From: Bremia lactucae | Taxonomy: Eukaryota; Oomycota; Peronosporomycetes; Peronosporales; Peronosporaceae | Reading direction: 5' to 3' | Assembly (NCBI RefSeq): GCF_004359215.1 | Contig: NC_090618.1 | Span: 3,612,519-3,622,596, forward strand | DNA: 10,078 bases | Part shown: positions 5,163 through 10,078 of the stretch, in pieces | Numbering within the stretch: the first letter of the stretch is position 1 | Layout: each line of letters starts with the position of its first letter | Program-made: the position numbers and the translations under genes | The notes under the pieces: model-generated | What the model was told of the DNA's origin: nothing | The model's database searches: none | What the model saw: the letters and a program-made list of their open reading frames with translations, nothing else

Positions 5163-6911
5163 TCATCCATACAAAAATTTCGCTTCGCCCTTCAGTAAGA
5201 TGCTGCCACCACACGTGTCACGAGAACGGCACAACACTGAGTCCAGCTGAGGCTCAGCACTTTTGCCGGGGTCTTCACGAGTTTTCACGACTTGAGGTTC
5301 AAATGTAGATGCACTAAGGTGGCTGTGATTAGTCTGCAGCACTAGGTCCGTCAAAACATGAAGATTGTCCCGACGATATATGCTCACGGAAACGTTATGC
5401 CGCTCGCGCATAATGGGAACCAGCAGCTGAAGAAATCCAGCTGTAACCTCGCTCGACAAATTCGTCAAGCGCATGGGCGTAGCGCGACCAGTGCCGCGGA
5501 TCGAGTTGTGCAACCAGTCTGTAAGCACCATGCACTTCGATTTGTCGGTTGTCCAATGGTCCAGTAAACACTTGATCATCGGCGAGTTAATGTCGCCAGG
5601 TGGTGCAGCAAATGGTGCCGTCTCCTCCGTCCACTTGCTACTCTTTTCACTTTCCAAACGTACTCTTCTCTGCTTGTCCTTCGCATCAGTCCCATCGCAA
5701 GCTGCAACATTACAGTCCAAAAGTTGTGTAAGACGAGAAACCTCCACTTGAGCCAATCTATTGCATTCCTCAAGTGCCTTTTGCGAGGCGATTGCTGCGC
5801 ACCATTGAACTTTTGCGTGATGCAGCATTTCCTTCGATAGCTTGAACTTTTCCGTCATGGCCAGCAAATTGCAATTGAGTCGTTCAATTACCGTCTCACT
5901 TGTCTCGCTGCTGCTGCTGCTGCTTGGAGTGTCCGAACTTGCCGATCCACTGCTGCTGATGCTACTCGCTCGTTTCAGCGCGGGTCCGAGCACCTTATTT
6001 GTATCATTTTCAGAAAGATGTGTAGCCTTGATGCCAGCTCGCAGTCCTCGTAGCTTGGCTTCAAGCTTCAAGTTCGTCTCAATGAGGACATCGTGCATGG
6101 TGACACCCAGCGCCTGAGAGCTTTCCTCATTCAAAAGCTGAGAGCACGAGCAGTCAGCCATACTTGAAAGCGACTCAGCAGTTCTCTTATACACAGAATT
6201 CATCGCGCGAAGGCTTTCTAGCACAGCTTGTTCCTCCAGTCGCTCTGCATGCAACGTGTCATTGGCACTTTGCAACTCTTTCTTCCGGCTTTCAAGCCAT
6301 TCAATATGCGCGAGACATCCAGGCAATTCGTCCGCTACGAGGCGTAAAGCGTCAACTTCTTTGCGAAGTCTCTTGGTCTCCAACGTCTGTGCTTCATTTT
6401 CATCAATTGTAATTTGTAATCGGTGCTGTAGCTTCTCATAGTCCATGTACGTAATACCACAGGCCTCGTTCAGATCGTATGCGGTCGCAGGATTAGAGAT
6501 AGTATAATTGCGTTCCAAAGCTTCAGCTTTGGCAACATGCATCTTGAGTTGTTCCAATTCCGTCTGCAATTCGAAAACCTGATTTTCTACTAGCATCTTC
6601 GCAGCTTCAGCCTCCGCCAAGCGAATCTTAAGCTGATTCTCTTTCTCAAGCATATTTTTTACAAGCGCCGACTTCGCTTCGAGCTTGCTATGCAGTGCGC
6701 TAGTCTCTATCAGCAGATTCTTCCGATTTTCCACCACACTGGCCATTTCGATTGTTTGTGTCTCCAGATGTGCTCGTAGCTTTGGCCGCTCGCATTCCAG
6801 CACCACCACCTGCTCACGCAATGCCAAAACTTCATCATTCAAGGCTTTGTTGTCTTCAAGAAGTCGAATACCGGCACGCGCAGCTTTCCGTAGCACCTCT
6901 TCCTCGTCCAT
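5163..6911 (-). CDS. Coiled-coil protein with CC1-box-like N-terminus, possible dynein adaptor
   Basis: This is a single frame of 582 codons from ATG 6911 (context ACAGACATGG). Residues 5-135, 155-245 and 265-295 have heptad-like Leu/Glu/Lys patterns typical of coiled coils. Residues 8-22 read RKAARAGIRLLEDNK, close to the AAxxGxxLLxxN form of the CC1 box by which BICD, Spindly and TRAK adaptors bind the dynein light intermediate chain. FELQTELEQLK (113-123) also recalls BICD coiled coils. VLIET (275-279) resembles a Spindly motif and lies at a similar distance. Residues 316-338 are a serine-rich linker. Residues 340-400 are helical again. Residues 440-523 form a globular segment (INSPMIKCLLDHW, AGFLQLLVPIMRERHNV) that may bind cargo. 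The open frame is secure; the adaptor role is inferred from motifs only. Confidence 0.85.
   Translation of the reverse strand: MDEEEVLRKAARAGIRLLEDNKALNDEVLALREQVVVLECERPKLRAHLETQTIEMASVVENRKNLLIETSALHSKLEAKSALVKNMLEKENQLKIRLAEAEAAKMLVENQVFELQTELEQLKMHVAKAEALERNYTISNPATAYDLNEACGITYMDYEKLQHRLQITIDENEAQTLETKRLRKEVDALRLVADELPGCLAHIEWLESRKKELQSANDTLHAERLEEQAVLESLRAMNSVYKRTAESLSSMADCSCSQLLNEESSQALGVTMHDVLIETNLKLEAKLRGLRAGIKATHLSENDTNKVLGPALKRASSISSSGSASSDTPSSSSSSETSETVIERLNCNLLAMTEKFKLSKEMLHHAKVQWCAAIASQKALEECNRLAQVEVSRLTQLLDCNVAACDGTDAKDKQRRVRLESEKSSKWTEETAPFAAPPGDINSPMIKCLLDHWTTDKSKCMVLTDWLHNSIRGTGRATPMRLTNLSSEVTAGFLQLLVPIMRERHNVSVSIYRRDNLHVLTDLVLQTNHSHLSASTFEPQVVKTREDPGKSAEPQLDSVLCRSRDTCGGSILLKGEAKFLYG
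6849..6893 (-). other. CC1-box-like motif in the coiled-coil protein
   Basis: Codons for residues 7-21, reading LRKAARAGIRLLEDN. The paired alanines at 10-11, the glycine at 14 and the leucine pair at 17-18 match the dynein light-intermediate-chain-binding CC1 box of BICD- and Spindly-type adaptors. The position, within 25 residues of the start and at the head of a long coiled coil, also fits. Confidence 0.5.
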
Positions 6912-6980
6912 GTCTGTACTCGGAACGTCTCTTAATTCGTCACATTAAATCAGGTATTAACTTAATTTACGGTAGGCATG

Positions 6981-7205
6981 TGTTAAAAATATCGTTAGAT
7001 GTGAAAAGACATTTTACATCTAAATGCCTCTATTTAGGCGGCGAAACCATGCATATCGCGGTAGAGACAATCCCTTCCAAAAGGATATCATAATGAAACC
7101 GGCTTCATTATCCATTAGTAGATATAGACCAGTATATCTACTTTCTCCGCGTGGTCCAGTCAGCGCTGGACGCGCGCAAAGAGAAAGGGAAAGACGTCGA
7201 GCATA
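6981..7205 (+). mobile_element. Diverged relative of the 409-853 LTR, with hairpins
   Basis: Several blocks occur in the same order as in the first half of the LTR at 409-853. TATCGTTA followed by ATG (6990-7001) matches 421-432. ATTATCCAT, then TATAGACCA, then TCTA and CCGCG (about 7107-7151) matches 521-566 at roughly three-quarters identity by eye. AAAGAGA near 7188 matches the block near 591. Hairpins are again present: 6995-7023 (8 bp plus 4 bp after a one-base bulge), 7090-7111 (8), 7117-7142 (10) and 7154-7171 (6). The end is not clear. It lies about 70 bp upstream of the start of the coiled-coil gene, which is read in the other direction. Confidence 0.5.
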
Positions 7206-7448
7206 ATTACAAGACACTTCTTTGCCAATTAAAATTGACTACGGCTTATCAAAGCCTTTCACAGCCATTTGCTGATGCATGGCAACTTTTATATATAAAG
7301 AAGCTGCTATCCGGACCCCCCCCTGCTAACTGGACACCTCCTTATGTGCTTGTTGTGATTGGATAAAAGCTACACATAAAATATTCTCATTGTACGAGTC
7401 ATTCCACTGCATTGCAATATCAACATTTATTTCTTTAAAGCGTCTTCG
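7206..7448. other. Intergenic stretch with a repeat fragment
   Basis: A plus-strand frame (7151-7366, GTG start) ends in a Pro/Trp-rich peptide (GPPPANWTPPYVLVVIG) but shows no motif and overlaps the LTR relative, so it is not called. The 17 bases GAGTCATTCCACTGCAT at 7396-7412 recur exactly at 7745-7761, and the surrounding 50 bp are also similar. This makes 7388-7440 the tail of another unit of the tandem repeat that follows. Confidence 0.4.
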
Positions 7449-7840
7449 CTATGCCACACACCACAATTATCTACATTAGAGGGTGTGACTGCCCATCAGG
7501 AATCGTGTCTTCGTTCGGAATTTTAAATGTACTGCTTTTAACAGGTGAGAAAAAGCCAAGAGTGTCATAAAAAGAGCGACAAGAAAGGGCAGCAAATTGA
7601 GCACGACGGAGAAGTTGAGCTGGAAAGATGCAAGCATGAATGTTTGTCTTCGGAGGTAAGAATTTATCTACTTTCTTCCTACCAATTTTGCGGAAGTACA
7701 TCAAACCAATAAGATGCAACCATTACACTACTCTCATATATACAGAGTCATTCCACTGCATCCAAAACTCAACAATTATTCCTTTACAATCATCTTTAGA
7801 TCGCCCTTTGGTCTTTGGGACATCACACCCCTACATTACA
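7449..7840. repeat. Tandem repeat unit, first copy
   Basis: This unit begins TATGCCACACACC followed by AATTATCTACATTAG, and matches the unit starting at 7855. Shared blocks include TTTTAACAGGTGAGAAAAAG followed by CCAAGAG, AAAGAGCGA, AGTTGAGCTGGAAA, TGCGGAAGT and ACCATTAC then ACTCTCAT (about 7721-7737). It continues into a tail shared with 7388-7440. The copies are diverged, with small insertions. It has no coding frame I would support; the minus frame 7471-7719 lacks protein character. Confidence 0.7.
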
Positions 7841-7854
7841 TCAGGGAATCGCTT

Positions 7855-7878
7855 TAGCCACGCACCTTAATTATCTAC
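7855..7878 (+). repeat. Left terminal inverted repeat
   Basis: TAGCCACGCACC followed by TTAATTATCTAC. It pairs with 8421-8444, differing at positions 8 and 10 only. The same end, slightly changed, opens the first copy near 7449. Confidence 0.65.
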
Positions 7879-8420
7879 ATTAGAGAAGTGTAATGGGTGT
7901 GTGCCCCTGAGCATATCAGAAACCGTGTTTTGGTTTGGCGATATTCGATGTACTGTTTTTAACAGGTGAGAAAAAGCCAAGAGCGCCCGCACTTGATTGT
8001 CAGTCATTAAAAGAGCGAAAAGGAAGAGCAGCAAATCGAGCATGAGTTTAAAGTTGAGCTGGAAATAATCGACAAGGGTCGGAGGTGCGCTCTTGCGTAT
8101 GTAAATTCAATCGAAGGATGAATTTATTATAATATACTTCTAACATTTTTTGCGGAAGTGCATGCTTACCTTTCAAATAGGCGAATCTTAATCCACCATG
8201 AGCGCAAGCAAAGCCACAATTTCTTATGTTATACTTTTTGACGGCTTTTGTTCGGAATTTATTTGTTGAGAAAGCATCTTGCTATATAACATAAAGTACG
8301 CATATGTTGCGAAGTCTTTTGCAGACCATTTGAGCCGGCCTGCACAAAGGTTTCTCAATATACAGTATATTCTAGTTATCCACAAGTTGCCACCATTACG
8401 CTACTCTCATAAATACCGAC

Positions 8421-8444
8421 GTAGATAATTAAGGGGTGTGGCTA
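8421..8444 (-). repeat. Right terminal inverted repeat
   Basis: On the plus strand this is GTAGATAATTAA followed by GGGGTGTGGCTA, the inverted partner of 7855-7878. It lies 108 bases before the start codon of the folate gene. Confidence 0.65.
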
Positions 8445-8526
8445 CATCAGTTCTCAAATGTAATTTAGCGGGATGACGGGCAGGGGGTGTGGCTATACCA
8501 AAAGGGGTGTGTGCCAATACCGGTTC

Positions 8527-8541
8527 CCATTACAAAATTTT
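8527..8541 (+). promoter_or_regulatory. Possible oomycete initiator-type core promoter
   Basis: CCATTACAAAATTTT resembles the oomycete initiator plus flanking promoter region (a CATTY-like start followed by an AWTTT-like block). It lies 12-26 bases before the ATG at 8553, a short but possible leader. It sits just after the repeat fragments, so the gene's promoter may be built from repeat-flanking DNA. The match is partial. Confidence 0.3.
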
Positions 8542-8552
8542 AAGTTCAAAAC

Positions 8553-9389
8553 ATGACCGCAACGCTGAAGAGTTCGATGCGCCGATCTATGGGTGCTACA
8601 ATAATGGCACTACCACATGCCGAAGTGTTGAAACAAAGTCAGCTGCTGACTGAAAAGGTTCTCACTTTGCCGGAGTTTGCGCACGCACGCGGCATTAGCG
8701 TATATTTGGAAATGCCAAAGGAGGCAGCAACATTCGAGCTTTTGGAAGCCGCATTCGCATTGAACAAAAAAGTTTATGTCCCTAAAATCACGGGGCAATC
8801 ACCTGAAGACCTTAAAATGCTGCAAGTTTCCTCGATGGATGACATTCGTAGCTTCCCCAAGGTACTTTGGCGAGTAGTAAAATGCTGATTTAATGAGCTG
8901 ATCGGTCGGGTCTTACCCTTTTGAAGGACAAGTGGCAAATTCCGGACCCCCCTCTGCACCTCAATGGCGGAATGCTGCGTGACGACGTCGAGTGTGTCAA
9001 CGATATTGATCTGGTGCTACTCCCTGGCGTGGCATTTGATCGTTTAGGGGGGCGATTGGGCCATGGAAAGGGTTATTATGGTGAGCTCAAAGCTGCATTA
9101 ATTAGCGACAAAGGAAGGAAAGATGCCTATTCGACTTTGTGTTTACTTGTAGATTCGTTTTTGCATCGGCTTATGAAACATTACAGCGCTATTGGGCTTC
9201 CGCCTCCCACCACTATTGTACGCCTTTTATCAATGGGGGCAGCTTTGAAACTTGGGGCGGTACTCATGGTTGCATTGTAAACAGGGCCTTTGCTTGACGC
9301 CACAGCTTGTTCAGCACGTGCCGTTAGCTGATCATGATAGAAAAATTGACATAGTGGTGACACCAGACGAGGTAATCCGCGTACATTAA
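8553..9389 (+). CDS. 5-formyltetrahydrofolate cyclo-ligase (MTHFS), three exons
   Basis: The enzyme converts 5-formyltetrahydrofolate to 5,10-methenyltetrahydrofolate using ATP, returning the storage folate to one-carbon metabolism. Exons are 8553-8861, 8927-9148 and 9285-9389, all joined in phase 0, giving 211 residues, the usual family length. Visible landmarks: basic N-terminus KSSMRRSM (6-13); YLEMPKEAAT (51-60) of the substrate pocket; KKVYVPKI (72-79); KWQIPDPP (105-112), the family's KWGIPEP region; DLVLLPGVAFDR (131-142); GGRLGHGKGYY (144-154), the nucleotide-binding loop; and DHDRKIDIVVTPDEVIRVH at the C-terminus. The usual Asp after GKGYY is Gly155 here. There is no targeting signal, so it is probably cytosolic. 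It converges on the amidase gene with 137 bases between stops. The exon model is inferred from family conservation. Confidence 0.88.
8862..8926 (+). other. Intron 1 of the cyclo-ligase gene (65 bp)
   Basis: GTACTT donor after AAG and TTTTGAAG acceptor before GAC. Removal joins FPK to DKWQIPDPP in phase and avoids the TGA at 8885-8887. The short length is typical of oomycete introns. Confidence 0.8.
9149..9284 (+). other. Intron 2 of the cyclo-ligase gene (136 bp)
   Basis: GTAGAT donor and TAAACAG acceptor. Removal joins STLCLL to GLCLTPQLVQ, restoring the family C-terminus DIVVTPDEV. Without splicing the frame reads on to a stop at 9278-9280 and loses that end. The exact donor could shift by a few bases. 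Confidence 0.75.
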
Positions 9390-9526
9390 GCGGTCGGATA
9401 GAATACATGTTTGAATACGTTACTTCATTTGAATTTAATGCCTCGTCTTGAAGCGTATCACAGTGTTGAATATTATTTAAAGTCGACTCGACAGATTTCG
9501 AGCGTGACTGCCCCTGCAGACTCTTG

Positions 9527-10078
9527 TCAGTTGCTGGAATACTTGGCCGCGTCGTCGAGGATAGAAAAGTAGATCTGCGGTCTCTTCTGACCCGTGCCGT
9601 GCAGAGTCTCTGTAGCGTGGGCAAGGCGCAGCAACATGTCCTCCTGCCAATGAGCGGTCTGAAATTGAATTGACATGGGAAGTCCACGAGAATCGTAACC
9701 GATAGGCACAACCACACTCGGCACGCCGATGAGGTTGCCGTACACGCAAAACCGGAAAATGTTGCTAATCTGCGCTACATTCAGCTCTCCAGCTGCAAAA
9801 GCTTCGAGTGGAATCTCTGGGGCTGTGATGCCAGTCGAGGGAGTCACAAACGCGTCGACATGGCTCAGAACCTTCTCCTGGAACTGACGCAGTGCGAATG
9901 CACGAATTCGTTGTGCAGCAATAAAATCCATGGCCGAGAAGCTGCGACCAAACGTCAAGAGAATTTGCGTTTCTGGAGACATCTCGCCGAAGCGCTCGTA
10001 GTATTTGTCCAGATTCTGAGCAAATTCGGACGTAATCGTGATCGAGTGGGCGACGTGGATGGCCGGCAAATGCTCCAG
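9527..10078 (-). CDS. Amidase of the fatty-acid amide hydrolase type, C-terminal part
   Basis: The frame is open from the right edge to the stop at 9527-9529, giving 183 residues of C-terminal sequence; the start lies outside the window. It matches the amidase-signature family, closest in my reading to plant-type fatty-acid amide hydrolases that cleave N-acylethanolamines. Visible landmarks are LPAIHVAHSITITSEF at the start, the AMDFIAAQRIRAFALRQFQE helix, DAFVTPSTGITAPEIP, NLIGVPSVVVPIGYDSRGLP and WQEDMLLRLAHATE near the end. The Ser-cisSer-Lys catalytic centre and any N-terminal membrane segment lie upstream, outside the window, so activity cannot be judged. Other amidases such as GatA relatives share this end, so substrate is uncertain. 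A tail of about 24 residues follows the last conserved helix. Confidence 0.85.
   Translation of the reverse strand: MEHLPAIHVAHSITITSEFAQNLDKYYERFGEMSPETQILLTFGRSFSAMDFIAAQRIRAFALRQFQEKVLSHVDAFVTPSTGITAPEIPLEAFAAGELNVAQISNIFRFCVYGNLIGVPSVVVPIGYDSRGLPMSIQFQTAHWQEDMLLRLAHATETLHGTGQKRPQIYFSILDDAAKYSSN

Larger units (their letters stand above)
7855..8444. mobile_element. Non-autonomous element with 24-bp terminal inverted repeats (590 bp)
   Basis: The left end TAGCCACGCACC + TTAATTATCTAC (7855-7878) and the right end GTAGATAATTAA + GGGGTGTGGCTA (8421-8444) are inverted repeats agreeing at 22 of 24 positions. Both ends carry TA, which would fit a TA target duplication of the Tc1/mariner type, though TA may simply be part of the repeat. 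The body matches the copy at 7449-7745, with about 200 extra bases at roughly 8166-8390. There is no transposase frame, so it would be a MITE-like passenger element. Two further GGGGTGTG ends (8484-8495 and 8504-8511) follow, suggesting nested or tandem fragments. Confidence 0.55.

Noticed and set aside
5842..6117. Leucine-rich plus-strand frame resembling a membrane segment
   Set aside because: The leucine run is the antisense reading of the serine-rich linker in the coiled-coil protein.
7151..7366. 71-codon plus-strand frame ending in a Pro/Trp-rich peptide
   Set aside because: It starts within LTR-derived sequence with GTG, has no motif and no neighbouring exon that I could join.
9181..9717. 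178-codon minus-strand frame between the two right-hand genes
   Set aside because: It overlaps the amidase C-terminus in another frame, intergenic DNA, exon 3 and intron 2 of the cyclo-ligase. It is a chance open frame.

Overview
The window looks like nuclear DNA of an oomycete, most likely a downy mildew or Phytophthora relative. This is inferred from very short GT-AG introns, a nuclear-type protein carrying a module I associate with stramenopiles, compact genes on both strands, and gene-poor blocks filled with LTR-retroelement debris. No bacterial features, RNA genes or CRISPR arrays were seen.

Left end (1-1498): remains of two LTR retroelements, probably Ty3/gypsy type, in opposite orientation. 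A polypurine tract and a 445-bp LTR (409-853), whose ends are 10-bp inverted repeats, close a plus-oriented element that runs off the left edge. It abuts the start of a minus-oriented element: LTR fragment 1210-1498, primer binding site 1195-1207, and a truncated gag-like reading frame starting at 1069. The 3' internal part of the first element also carries an antisense reading frame (331 to the edge). About 24 short hairpins with stems mostly of 7-11 bp sit head to tail in this block. A diverged LTR relative with the same kind of hairpins lies at 6981-7205.

Middle (1499-6911): a possible tiny two-exon gene (1609-1815). Then a 411-residue putative DNA-binding nuclear protein on the minus strand (2023-3258), and two exon-like fragments (3491-3785) that look like a broken gene. 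A gene-poor stretch follows. Last is a 582-residue minus-strand coiled-coil protein (5163-6911) whose N-terminus carries a CC1-box-like motif of BICD/Spindly-type dynein adaptors.

Right end (6912-10078): the LTR relative, then tandem copies of a repeat. One copy is bounded by 24-bp terminal inverted repeats and ends about 110 bp before a three-exon 5-formyltetrahydrofolate cyclo-ligase gene (8553-9389, plus strand). That gene converges on the C-terminal part of an amidase of the fatty-acid amide hydrolase type (9527-10078, minus strand, cut by the window edge).

The genes do not form a pathway. The window is ordinary housekeeping and cell-biology genes separated by mobile-element debris. The main points for a second look are the hairpin arrays, the possible dynein adaptor, the antisense retroelement frame and the repeat-derived promoter region of the folate gene.
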